A stretch of 64,000 bases of DNA from Dichetophora obliterata (lineage: Eukaryota > Arthropoda > Insecta > Diptera > Sciomyzidae): NCBI GenBank assembly GCA_963920525.1, contig OY986438.1, positions 93,610,057 through 93,674,056 of the forward strand, given 5' to 3'. Position numbers and translations under genes: made by a program. The notes under the pieces are model-generated. The model worked only from the letters and a program-made list of their open reading frames with translations, searched no databases and was not told the DNA's origin. Positions 52,575 to 64,000 of this stretch are shown here, in pieces. How positions within the stretch are numbered: the first letter of the stretch is position 1; each line of letters starts with the position of its first letter.

Positions 52575-55519
52575 GCAACGAGTATATATCTATAAGAGTT
52601 TTCACTCGTCGCTCGTTATTTTTTACTCGCCGATATTAGCCATCCATCGACAGGATAGGGTATTTTGATGGGACATTTATTTTATACCCCTTCAAAAGTG
52701 CGAGTTTGTTTACATTTTGTTTTCTATATTTTGATCATTTTGGCACGCTGCACAAGGGAGCAAAAAGATTGGTATTTTTTAATGTGCTTGCCTGTTTCTT
52801 CTTATTTGAATATCTGAAGAAATATTGCAAATTTTATGAATGAAAATAAAATTTTACAGCTTCTTATTTGCATGTGCATGGTTGCCGAGTTTATTTTGTT
52901 TCCAGCTGGACATTTTTGTTGTGATTTTGTTGTAGCTATATTTTGTTTGCTGCTGCAGACAAGGATTTTTAGATATTTCATTAGTTGAATAGAAAGACAG
53001 AATTCTGATTCGGCTAATGAAATAATTATTGGATAATAAAAAAATGTGGCAATAAAATAGAATTGGTCTAGCAGTATTAAATAAATTTAAAATAAAACAA
53101 AGAAATATTGTAGATTTAATTAATGAGAATAAAAGTTATATTTGATACAAATTTTACAGGTTATTATAAATATGTATGTGTGCTTTTTTTCCATCTTCTT
53201 TAGTTTGTTTCTAGCTGGACATTTTCCTTGTAGCAATATTTTGCTTGCTACTTTGGATACACAATCATAATTTTTAAATACTTCATTACACAAATAAAAA
53301 GATGAAATTCTGATGATTCGGCTAATGAAATAATTATCAGTTAGGACTTGAAAATTTTTTTTTTAACAAATATGCTTTTAATTAATAAAAAGACAGTTTC
53401 GATAGTATCGTAAGTATAGACGTAGAATTCCTTTTTATACAGTAATAGAGAAAAATTCTGGTTTTTCATGTAAAAAAATACATGTATTTGTACAAAAAAG
53501 AAAAAATTTCGAACTTCTAAGCAAACAAAATAATAAAAAAGTATTAAAAATTATCATTTCTACTATCTGCTAGAGCCATTGGCTGTAGAATAACGTATTG
53601 AAATTTCTGCCCAATTTTGTTTTCACCATTTTGAGTATAGTTGCCGAGCGTATCTATATAAACTAAATTAAAAAATTTTAGTCTAATACATGTCGAGCAG
53701 CAAATACTAACAGTAAAATCAAAAAATTTGCCATATTTGTTTAGGGAAATCCAAAGGATTCGGTATAGTATTCCAAAGTACCGTTGTGAGGCTTTGGTCA
53801 AAAGTTTACCAAGGATATGAGATGCAGTAATTAAGAATAAGGGATTTCCTACGAAATATTGAGTTTTATGCAATCAATTTTGATTATATTTTTCATCCTA
53901 GACATTTTTTCGCTCGTGTGCTAAATTCATGACCAAGTCGAAATGCTTATTTTTAAATTTTATTTGATTTTAAGTCCTATAAGAAAAAGTTTTGAAATAA
54001 AAAAATGTATATAAGAAATAAAGAAGACATAATATATTCACTAAAAAAAAGTTAATTAAAAATTGACAACAAATAAATGGAAAATATAAGTATTCACTTT
54101 ACTGTTTTAAGTCTGCTAAATTCGTGACCACCACTGTATATTTTCGAAAAAACAAGAAATTTATTCTTCAGTATTTTTCATATCACTATGAAACTAATGA
54201 AACAATTTTTATCAATTTATACTTATTTAAAAGCTTAAAAAATTTTCCATCTTATGCTATAAGAAACATTGCATTTTGATCTGTACATTTTTTTAAAACT
54301 ATGCAAAGTGAAATTTTGATTACATTTTTTTCGAAAATTTGATAACTTCAACTCACATTACCCCGCTTTACAAGAACATAAGGAAGAAGTTTTTAATTAT
54401 GTAAATTTTGTATTTTGAAAAGTTTTACAACAAAAATTTTGATGTATAATTTGAAGATATATGATACGGTATTTTTTCGAAAAAGCAACACAACTGCACA
54501 GTGAGTTTTTTCTAAAAAAATTCAATTTTATTTTTATTAAACGTAGCTACATAAGAATTTATGTAAATAACCTTAATAAACAAAATTATACGGCATTAGT
54601 TTAAGTTGCGAAGTATTGTACGTTTTCTGTTGTCAGGATGATTTTTATTGTAATGTTCATTCATAAAGCGCATTAAGATCCGTGCTTTTGTTAGATTGTT
54701 GTTGTTTCGAAGAATGATCAATATCAGATTAATAGCATAAAATCCGTAGTCACAAGGAAGAAAGACTAAACTCAAGCTATCGTAAAAAAGCGATACGCCA
54801 TTTTCTTTATTGCCATTTCTTGGAAGGATGAAGGAAAAAGCTTTTTAACCATAATAGAGTATCACTTATGTCTGCACATATTTCGTTTGTAACGGTTCAT
54901 ATATTTTAAATCAAATATTCATTAAATTCATAATATTAATTTTATTCACTATGAGTTTAGTCATTATTCCTTGTGACCACAGAAATAGTCATTTAAATAA
55001 TTGCATATTACAAAAATTAAGTTGAATGTCTTGCAATTAAAGCTAATACCATATACATATAAACTTTTACATACCTACTTATGTAGCTACGTTTAATAAA
55101 AATAAAATTGAATTTTTTTTAGAAAAAATTTACTGTGCAGTTATGTTGCTTTTTTGAAAAAATTCCATATCATATATCTTTGAATAATACATCAAAATTT
55201 TCGCAGTAAAATTCCTCAAAATACGAAATTTACATAATCAAAAACTTCTTCTTCATGCTCTTGTAACGTGGGGCAATGTGAATTCAAATGCAAAATTTAA
55301 AAACCGACTTTATGGATAGCTATTTCATAATCTTAAGCTATTTCGGAAAAAAAAAACAACCAAAGCCAAAATTCGAATAATTTTTTTACGCGAAATAATG
55401 TAGTTTATGAACTACTTTGAATTATACTAAGGCGGTATCCACTTCAATGTTGAATAGTTTTTATTGCATTATATATGAAGTAATTGAAAAACTATTTCAA
55501 AACAAGTGGCTAAAAACTA

Positions 55520-55745
55520 GTTTAAATTATATTAAGGCGGCGACTACTCTGATTTTGAAATAACGAAATAAAATCTTACTAAATTTCGGGACGATCTCGG
55601 GATCCCGGGATTCCGGGAAAACTACTTTGGATTATATTAAGGCGGCGACTACTCTGATTTTGAAATAACGAAATAAAAACTTACTTAATTTCGGGACGAT
55701 CTCAGGATCCCGGGATTGTATGTTCAGGTCCTGAAAATCCCGGGA
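55520..55745 (+). repeat. Tandem duplication, about 110 bp unit, with GGGATCCCGGGA motif
   Basis: The unit from TTATATTAAGGCGGCGACTA to CGGGATCCCGGGATT-like sequence occurs twice. It is much richer in GC than its surroundings. Confidence 0.8.
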
Positions 55746-56881
55746 TCTACAAATTTGCAAAAATTGACATCCCTACACCGCCCTAAGTTTTATTAAAAAA
55801 AATAACCTATTTTAAATATATACTATTGTTCAATTATGTCAATTATATTTATTTTAAATTTTTTTCATATGTAATATTTTACAAAAAAATTAAAATCGTC
55901 GTCTATAAAAAAGTGATTTTCTCGAAACAAAGTTTTTCTGATCGGCCAGGGTATTTAAAAAATCTATCAAGCCGATTGGGCTGAAATTTCAATACGTTAT
56001 TCTACAGCCAATGGCTCTAGCAGATAGTAGAAATGATAATTTTTAATACTTTTTTATTATTTTGTTTGCTTAGAAGTTCGAAATTTTTTCTTTTTTGTAC
56101 AAATACATGTATTTTTTTACATGAAAAACCAGAATTTTTCTCTATTACTGTATAAAAAGGAATTCTACGTCTATACTTACGATACTATCGAAACTGTCTT
56201 TTTATTAATTAAAAGCATATTTGTTAAAAAAAAATTTTCAAGTCCTAACTGGTAATTATTTCATTAGCCGAATCATCAGAATTTCATCTTTTTATTTGTG
56301 TAATGAAGTATTTAAAAATTATGATTGTGTATCCAAAGTAGCAAGCAAAATATTGCTACAAGGAAAATGTCCAGCTAGAAACAAACTAAAGAAGATGGAA
56401 AAAAAGCACACATACATATTTATAATAACCTGTAAAATTTGTATCAAATATAACTTTTATTCTCATTAATTAAATCTACAATATTTCTTTGTTTTATTTT
56501 AAATTTATTTAATACTGCTAGACCAATTCTATTTTATTGCCACATTTTTTTATTATCCAATAATTATTTCATTAGCCGAATCAGAATTCTGTCTTTCTAT
56601 TCAACTAATGAAATATCTAAAAATCCTTGTCTGCAGCAGCAAACAAAATATAGCTACAACAAAATCACAACAAAAATGTCCAGCTGGAAACAAAATAAAC
56701 TCGGCAACCATGCACATGCAAATAAGAAGCTGTAAAATTTTATTTTCATTCATAAAATTTGCAATATTTCTTCAGATATTCAAATAAGAAGAAACAGGCA
56801 AGCACATTAAAAAATACCAATCTTTTTGCTCCCTTGTGCACGCAGCCAAAATGATCAAAATATAGAAAACAAAATGTAAAC

Positions 56882-57147
56882 AAACTCGCACTTTTGAAGG
56901 GGTATAAAATAAATGTCCCATCAAAATACCCTATCCTGTCGATGGATGGCTAATATCGGCGAGTAAAAAATAACGAGCGACGAGTGAAAACTCTTATAGA
57001 TATATACTCGTTGCAAACTCGCACTTTTGAAGGGGTATAAAATAAATGTCCCATCAAAATACCCTATCCTGTCGATGGATGGCTAATATCGGCGAGTAAA
57101 AAATAACGAGCGACGAGTGAAATCTCTTATAGATATATACTCGTTGC
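56882..57147 (+). repeat. 133 bp direct tandem duplication
   Basis: 56882-57014 and 57015-57147 are near-identical (AAACTCGCACTTTTGAAGGG start). It extends the right inverted arm. Confidence 0.92.
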
Positions 57148-58017
57148 ATGACTCTAGCGATAAGTCGCTACGACCCTTGCTCAGCGATTTCATTTTGGAC
57201 GGCTTCGTTAACTTGCATGTGTTGTGTTGTGTGTTCTACACACTGATGTTACACGTACAGTAATTACTGTATTTTACAGTAATTTTGCGCCCCGTATAGG
57301 CAAACAGTAATAAGCATAGAAATAAAAGATAAGGAAATGGTGTTCCACTCACACACACTATACGTGTGTAAAAAGATTTTTCGTCAATTGAGGAAGCAAG
57401 ATAGAGCGTCATTTTTTGACATAAGCCCTTGTGAGCCAAACAAATGGTGCAAAAAATTGTTGCCCGCCATTTGTGAGCAAAAATATCTGTCAAAACACAA
57501 GTTCTACTACATGAGCGCATTCACTCTTTAGGGTGGCAAATATAAGGGCCTTAATTTTTGACGTAAAATTACGTCTTACAGCGCGGTTTGTATGGGGGTC
57601 ATTTTCACAAATTTTTTCAAAGTGATATTTGGCACTTTGGGGTACACCTACAGCCTTTAATATTCATCGTACAAAGAAAAAAAAATGCCAAAATATCAGT
57701 TTTAGTGTTATATATTCGTATGAGAAATGCACAAGCTGCTTAGCTGCTTATGCTGTTTTTATGGTTGTTGTTGTTGTTGTTGTGTTTGCTTGTTCGGTTC
57801 GTAATCACGTCGTTCGTTGTTGAGCTGCTTTTGTTGTTGTTGTTGTTGTTGTTTTTATTAATATGCATGTAAAACATACATACGGTTCGGTTTAAAACGG
57901 TGTGCACTTTTGAAAGCACTGAATCGGACCGTTTCGTTGTCAGCAAACCATGCATTGTGTGTTTCATATAAGCGTACTATTTATTAATGTTGTAGCGTAC
58001 TATTTATTAATGTATTA
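57148..58017. other. No gene; (GTT)n microsatellites
   Basis: TTG/GTT microsatellites at 57762-57783 and 57830-57852. Frames across them give only poly-Asn/Val and are not genes. Confidence 0.7.
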
Positions 58018-58420
58018 GGTAGTATATTAATGTTGATTTTCTATGATTTAAATACAAATTATAAATGTTTGATAGTTTAAATCATTCTTGATTTTAAATA
58101 CAAATTCTAGTTGTTTGATAGTTTAAAATCGTTTATTCAGCTTTAGGTCAGGTTAGAACAATTAATTAGATTAACGAATTTTTTCCAAAGAAACAACAAC
58201 AGCAACATTTTCTATATGAGAAGGAAACAACACTAGCTGATTAATTAGTGAGCTGATTGATTAACTAGTTAGAGTAATTAATTGTTCTAACCTGACCTAA
58301 GGCTCAATAAACGATTGTAAACTATCAAACAACTATAATTTGTATTTAAAATCAAGAATGATTTAAACTATCAAGCAATAAGAATTTGTATTTAAACCAT
58401 AGAAAACCAACATAATAAAT
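58018..58420. repeat. Foldback element, about 155 bp arms
   Basis: Arms about 58018-58175 and 58265-58420 are reverse complements (TAGGTCAGGTTAGAACAATT at the inner end). Each arm also contains a twofold tandem unit with AAATACAAATT. Confidence 0.87.
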
Positions 58421-58556
58421 AACAAGGTCATGTAGAAAAGTTTATGTTTCACATTAATTTTATATGTTGTTAAACAATTGTAACCTTTTCTTAAAATAGT
58501 TTTTATTAAGCTGCAACAATAAACTAAACAATTAACGGCAACTCAACTGCACTACC

Positions 58557-58781
58557 TTGATTTCAATACAAGATTCAATGCATGTTTTAGAGTTTTTTGG
58601 CGAACGGGTGAAAAAGAGAGGGAAAAAGAAAAGAACAAACGACGCATCAAGCGAATATGACATTAATTTCAATTCGATTCTTGATAAATATAAAAAAGGA
58701 CTTTACAATTATATAGAGAACGGTTTAAAGTTACAAAAACATGTCGTTTTCATACCAGAAAAACAGGCGCGGCCGTTTTAA
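58557..58781 (+). CDS. ORF of 74 residues, unrecognised
   Basis: Lys-rich with GERVKKRGKKKR near residue 16, then an acidic/aromatic stretch (YKKGLYNYIENGLKLQ). The base composition is more coding-like than its surroundings. No neighbour or promoter supports it. It may be an exon of an unseen gene, a transposon fragment or chance. Confidence 0.25.
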   Translation: MISIQDSMHVLEFFGERVKKRGKKKRTNDASSEYDINFNSILDKYKKGLYNYIENGLKLQKHVVFIPEKQARPF

Positions 58782-61512
58782 ATACCATGAAGCTGGAACA
58801 GTGACATTCATGGCTTGTTGGGTTGTAATGCAATAGAGAATACAGATGCATGTAGCTAGAGAGCCAGTATGTGGCTACAAAAAATGTACTACTACTAGCC
58901 AAGGTTGCCAGTTAAAATTTAAAAAAATTCCGACAAAAAGTTACTATTTTCACAGTAAAATAAATTGAATACAACAAAAATTTCCATGATATATATGATG
59001 ATATACATATTTCCATGATATACATGATAAACAAAAAATTTTCTAACGCAATAAAAAAATGTCAAAAAAAATCCAACGATCATTAAAAATTACGACAAAA
59101 ATACTACGCATTTAAAAAATACAACAACAAATTCCATATGCATTTAAAATTACTACAAAAATCTCATTCGCATTACAAAATACCACAATAAGTCTCATAT
59201 GCAAAAATAATTTAAATAACATTTAGAAATACCACAAAGAAATTTTGCTAACTAAAAAGAAGAAAAAAATTTAAGAAGAATATTACCAAACTCCCACGGA
59301 AATTCAAAAAATACCACACTGAATACACACGCCAATCAAAACATACCACGCTGAATTAAAAAATTTAATAGGATTTCCCAAAAACAAAATTCCTAAGGGC
59401 AATTAAAAATTACCACGAATGGAATTTTTCCAACATAACTGGTAACGTTGCTTCTATTTGCTGATATTGTTGTTTTGGTTCTGCATGTGCTGCAAAGGGG
59501 CGGTTTTTACTCGGCAATTCTATGAGCAATAATTGTTTTCGCCACAAGTAGTTTGTGGACTACTCGGGTTTAAAGGGGACTTTTGTAAACCACCTCATGC
59601 GGGCGAATAATCGACAGACTGCTTGCGGCAAAGGCAATTATTGCCGAGTGAAAAGCGGGACAAAGAGATCTTGCTACCAGAGCAAGAGAATTATTGCTCT
59701 CGGAGCAATAATTGCTTGCTTACTTGCAAGCTCGAGAATTTTCGTGTGTAACGAGTGAAAAGCGGGACATAGTAAGCAAAGTTCTGTTTATTTTCTGTTG
59801 ACGATTCGGTTCATCCCCTCTAACGCTACTCAACCGCTGTGATCTTGCTCTGCTCTGTGAGTCGTTGTTCTAGATTTGCTTGGTAATTGTTGTTGCTTCA
59901 GTTAGCTGAAATTTTTTTAGATGTTCTTAATTTTTACTCGACAGCTGAACAGCTGATTTTAACAACTAGCTCGCTTTTCTCTGCTTTCTACTTTATTTCT
60001 CTCCGAGTCGGCCCTACCTGGTTATTCTGCCATGAGTTGGAGTACGAATAAAACGAATGTTTATTTTCAGCAATATAAATACAATAGAGAATACAGATGC
60101 GTGTAGCTAGAGAGGCAGTATGTATGTATACTACTACGCAAATTTGCGCATGAGATACTAAGCATGCGTTGTGCTTTAAAAACTGCATTTATTTTTTAAA
60201 TACCATAATAAATAGGAATTATTTATGCTATGCATTATATTTTTTCCACATTAAGAATTTATTTTATTAACTAAAATTTTAATTAGTTTTAACCAACAAA
60301 ACATATGAACAAGAACAACAAAAAAGGAGTTAACTAAACTGACTGTATTTCGTCACTGACTTCCAAGCTAAAGCTTTCTTCTTGCTCAACAACAACAACA
60401 AATATGTGAGTGATACAACCGTTATATGCTAAAGACAAACATGGTAGAATAAAGAAAGTAGTCTCGCGGTTGAAAATCCTCTCTCGCTCTGAGACAAAAA
60501 TGTCAAAATCAATACAAATAATTTTCCTTTCTTATTGCTGTTGTTCGTTGTTCAGTGTTTTTTTGCAATTCTGGCTATTGACTCTCAGCCGTGAGTCTAC
60601 CTTGTTTATTTTACTATAAAGACAAAGACAACAACTAAAAAAACCGCAATTCGACCAGTACACTTTGTCATCTCTTTTACAACTCTTGTTTATTCTAATA
60701 TGAGCCTACCTTTCAATTGTATCATGCTCTAAGCAAGAGAATGTGTCGCAGTTCAATATTGCCAGACGAAATGGTTATTTACTATGATCAAAACAAAATT
60801 GCACAAATATACAAACAAGACACAGCACATGTACCTCACGGCGTATACATTAGGCCGTGAGGTACATATGTTGTGCCTCAATAAAATATTTCAAAATTTC
60901 ACAGAAATATAAAAACAAAACATTTTCTGATATTTTGTTCGAATTTTCTGAAACCAAAATACACTAGATCTGTAAAAAAATAAAATGGCCCTGACGACCC
61001 GATATTTTTTTGTACGGTGGCAGTTAAAGTGTTGAGGTAAGAAACTGATAATTCAATGAATGAAAGTCCTCAATGAATCATCATTACTACAATGAGAAAC
61101 CGACGAAGAATGTGAACGTATTGAGCTCGACATAGGGCACTTACATGTTTATTGATTTAATTATTTCTGTGAAAACTTTTTATGTATATTTTATTTTTTT
61201 GTTAATCTTATATATATTACGCAAACAAAAATTTTGTACGGCGTAAGGCTTTTCAAGTACAAGTCCAATCTTAATAAATTTAGTATGGTTTGGTAAATTT
61301 AGATTTGTAGATGTGCAAACTGGACTTTTTATTTCTTAAAATTTTATATTTTTTAGTTATAGCGAGTTAAAGTTTGCATATAATTGTTAATGTTATGTTG
61401 CTTTTTCTCTTCTCAATTTCAGCATATGCCTAAAAATATGTGAAGTATTTAACGCCACCGCTATAAAATTGTTATACTGACGAATAATCTTTTAAAATTT
61501 CACAGCTAAAAC
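58782..61512. other. Repeats without genes
   Basis: A 45 bp direct repeat (CAATAGAGAATACAGATGC...) is at 58829 and 60082. Positions 58920-59420 are a decayed tandem array built on TACCACAAAAAT...CATATGCATT. Positions 59500-59770 contain inverted TACTCGGCAAT / ATTGCCGAGTGAAAAGC blocks, a foldback-like structure. A 14 bp perfect hairpin lies at 60829-60867. Confidence 0.6.
60829..60867. repeat. Perfect 14 bp-arm hairpin
   Basis: ATGTACCTCACGGC and its exact inverse around an 11 nt loop. Confidence 0.85.
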
Positions 61513-62180
61513 CAGTGATGCCAACCTGAGGAGAGTAAAAATCCAGAAATGCGACATAAAAAATCCGTGTAAATCCGTGTTAGCAAATTTATATATTTTC
61601 TTTTTTTAATTTAAAACTAACAGCTAATAAAATTACTCAATTGAAGTCATTAATAGTTTTTTATAAATTTTTTGTATATATTATTTTTTTATAAAATTTG
61701 CATTAAACTTATAAAAATTACAAACAACGAAAAACATAGCTAAATGTAAAAATAGTTGATAACTATTATTTTTTGTTATGTTACTATAACTAAAACTTGA
61801 AAACATAACATAAAACGTAACTTTTATTCATTTTAAAGGTACATCAGATTTTTTAAATCTGCAATCATTATAAATACCTACAATAACATTGAAATACATT
61901 TTACAGGCACTTTAAGTTTGTTTTAACCCATTAATGACAACTTATGATATGTCATACGCGATGAAAGCATTTTTCAAAAATTCGCAGCCATTGTAAAGCT
62001 TTTGCTTCCAACCGTGTGAGAAAGCCTAAAATATGCTATTTCCATAAAAATTCTAAAATTTGCCTTTCAAGGGTTTTTGTTTATTTCTTCCAGCCAATTT
62101 TTAGTGCAGTATTTCAAATAAAAGTGAAAAATTCCACTCAGGTTTTTTTATAAATATCACGAAGAAAGAAAATATATTTT
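61513..62180 (+). repeat. Uninterrupted copy of the dispersed repeat at 16955-19490
   Basis: Collinear with both halves of the interrupted copy, including AACATAACATAAAACGTAAC and the TATGATATGTCAT region. Non-coding. Confidence 0.87.
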
Positions 62181-63579
62181 AAAAAATGCTTTAGGTTAGA
62201 GTTGAATGGCTGCACTACAAAATGAAAATTTTTCAAATTCAAATTTTTTAAGTTTTTTTTTTTTGTTATTTCTTAACTTACAGACCTCTTAAACGTTTAT
62301 GATCTTATACGTTTACACACTTCTCCACACCCAAATCCTTTGAGTTTTTTCTTAAACTTCAGAAACTTCAACAATTAATGCCGAAAATTTCTAAAAATAA
62401 GCTCAACGACTTCTGGTGGTGAGCATTAATGGATTAAGTTGTTTACATTCGCTTCAAATGAGGCTGCCCACTGGCTCCTTCGAAATTAGATTCCTTAAAA
62501 CAGTTTTTTGATTTGCAAGTGTTGATAAGCGCAAAGTTTTAACAAATTATGTAAACACATTTTCTAGTGATAAGTACATTTTTTTACCATTCCAAAATTT
62601 TTGACATAAAATTTGGTGAAAAAATAGCGAAATCTACGAAAATTCTGTGTGATGTTCTTAAAAGTCCGTAGATTTACCTTATTTTGCCACTGTTGTCCGT
62701 TTATTTGTACAAGGATACTAGAGTGATTTCTTACAGTTGAAAAAAGATTTCTAAGCTGTTGATCAGAAAATTTCATTACTTTTTAAAATTTATGCAAAAA
62801 TTTAATAAGGCAAAAATTAATTTGATTTCAATTTTGATCAGTTGATAATCCATTCAATAGCTTAAAATAAAATCTAGGTATATTTTATTTTGGCGTTTTA
62901 ACGCCACACGGGCTTACTAATTTTATAAAATGCTTAAGAACCTTATCAAAAAAGCCTATTTCTTCAGTGAATGCACAAGAGGACATATTTTTTAATTTGA
63001 AATCTCTATAACTTTAAAACCATTAAATTTTTTTCCATGCTTGCATCATATATTATTTGTTGGTATCAGAATTGTAAGCACAACAAAAACTAGACTTTTT
63101 CCAAAAATACGAAAATGCAAAATTAAAAAAAACAACATAACGGAGTGCTAAAGCATAATCTTTAGCTATTTTGTGAAAAAAATTACAAAAAACAAAACTC
63201 GGATCAAAAAGTTCTAGCTGTTGAAACTTGATGTTTTTTCAAAAATCTTCAAAGTGCCTGTGTTTGGGCATTTCAAACACAAAAATAAAAAAATCATAAG
63301 AAATTTAAAAAAAAATACATTTATCATTTAAAATGATTTCATTATTTTAAAAAATATTTCTGATTTTCGTTTTTCTGTACTAAATTCAGTACTAATTTAG
63401 TACTGAAAAACTACTAATATAGTAGTTTTAAATATTTTAAAATAGCAACTCTACAACATAACCAAAGTGAAATAAACTTTTAAACATTTCAACTTACGTT
63501 ACTAAACTAGTGATTAATACGCTTATCCAATTTTTCTGTTCTAATTCTAAATTTTTAGGAAAAAACAACAAAGAATGTG
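62181..63579. other. AT-rich, no gene recognised
   Basis: Nothing supportable beyond simple AT-rich DNA and a short TTCAGTACTAATTTAGTACTGAA palindrome at about 63387. Confidence 0.5.
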
Positions 63580-64000
63580 AATGGAAAATCTTGATCACTT
63601 TTCAGATACTGCTGTAAAACTACTGAAAAGTTACTTAGAAGGGAGGACGCAGAGAGTTAAAATAGGTAATGTATTTTCAGGGATCAGGCGAATTAGTAGT
63701 GGAGTATTCCAAGGATCAGTACTTGGGCCGCTACTCTTTACAATGTTCTTAAACGACATTTTTTCGGTCTGCAAAGATGTCTCAATGCACGCGTACGCAG
63801 ATGACTTGCAACTGTATCTTTCCCGACCTTCAAGTCTCATTGAAGATTTATGTGCCAGAGTAAACGATGACCTGCTAGAAATCGCCAAATGGGCCAGTGA
63901 AAACAACCTCTGCTTAAACCCCAAAAAACCTCATGTGTTACCTGTTATGAAATATAGATACCCATTTACTGAACTGCCTCATATCTTCCTTAATGGAACT
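63580..64000 (+). pseudogene. Jockey-like LINE reverse transcriptase, 5'-truncated, runs off window
   Basis: An open plus-strand frame with YLEGRTQRVKIG, QGSVLGPLLFTMFLNDIF and HAYADDLQLYLSRP (YADD at 63794-63805). It is open to the window end, so the 3' part of this copy may be intact. It starts abruptly at about 63580, consistent with 5' truncation on insertion. It is related to LINEs A and B but distinct. Confidence 0.88.

Larger units (their letters stand above)
52575..57147. mobile_element. Element with 1.04 kb near-identical inverted arms
   Basis: The left arm 52575-53615 and right arm 55975-57014 are reverse complements along their whole length with few differences. They start GCAACGAGTATATATC. 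Each arm contains two diverged copies of a roughly 280 bp unit (52803-53040 and 53095-53345 in the left). The right arm is followed by an extra 133 bp tandem copy of its outer end (57015-57147). The 2.36 kb centre has a second, inner inverted pair (about 54345-54560 / 55065-55280). No transposase or target duplication was found. Confidence 0.85.

Noticed and set aside
57740..57967. Poly-Asn/poly-Val ORFs on both strands
   Set aside because: They are translations of GTT microsatellites with no other coding sign.

Overview
This window looks like AT-rich nuclear DNA of an insect, most likely a cyclorrhaphan fly. The clues are a Spatzle-like cystine-knot gene with short introns, and transposons typical of Diptera: Ty3/gypsy, Jockey- and RTE-type LINEs, Tc1/mariner, pogo, hAT, PIF/Harbinger-type MITEs, Transib and Helitron. 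The species is not determinable by eye. There is no sign of prokaryotic organisation, CRISPR, rRNA or tRNA.

The one convincing host gene lies on the minus strand from 27817 down to 7072. Five coding exons (27788-27817, 25280-25464, 24971-25128, 24701-24878, 7072-7255) join in phase with GT-AG introns. They encode a 244-residue secreted protein with a signal peptide and a seven-cysteine C-terminal domain that resembles Spatzle/neurotrophin ligands. Its last intron is 17.4 kb and splits the cystine-knot domain. That intron holds a stack of mobile elements: a 3.2 kb element with about 0.4 kb inverted arms (8702-11955); a Transib element (12162-16785) sitting inside a small MITE (12128-16931); a dispersed repeat carrying two nested hAT-type elements (16955-19490); a perfect foldback (19618-19751); a Helitron-type helicase cut up by two MITEs (19895-21776); and another interrupted foldback (23575-23905).

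Around the gene almost everything is transposon. Positions 1-4093 are the 5' two thirds of a minus-strand Ty3/gypsy element, with a deleted reverse-transcriptase core and a 930 bp mariner-like insertion. Positions 26295-26685 are a broken MADF-domain gene. Positions 28841-38934 are one Tc1-like element swollen by two head-to-head Jockey-like LINEs, one of which carries an RTE insertion. Then follow a Harbinger-type MITE with 300 bp internal inverted arms (39288-40500), a degenerate hAT element whose putative intron contains a 30 bp hairpin (41167-42927), an RNase-H LINE split by a pogo-like element (43985-48150), and a palindromic MITE (50448-50686). A 4.57 kb structure with two 1.04 kb near-identical inverted arms (52575-57147) comes next. 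Several foldbacks and degenerate repeats follow (57148-62180), and a truncated LINE runs off the right edge (63580-64000).

The strongest observations are: (1) the rebuilt Spatzle-like gene; (2) the Transib element, whose ends match the RAG recombination heptamer, whose 5 bp duplication is GC-rich, and whose empty site is preserved in a sister MITE at 23674-23852; (3) the 1 kb-arm inverted repeat; and (4) twelve elements with clear target-site duplications, which give a readable order of insertion.
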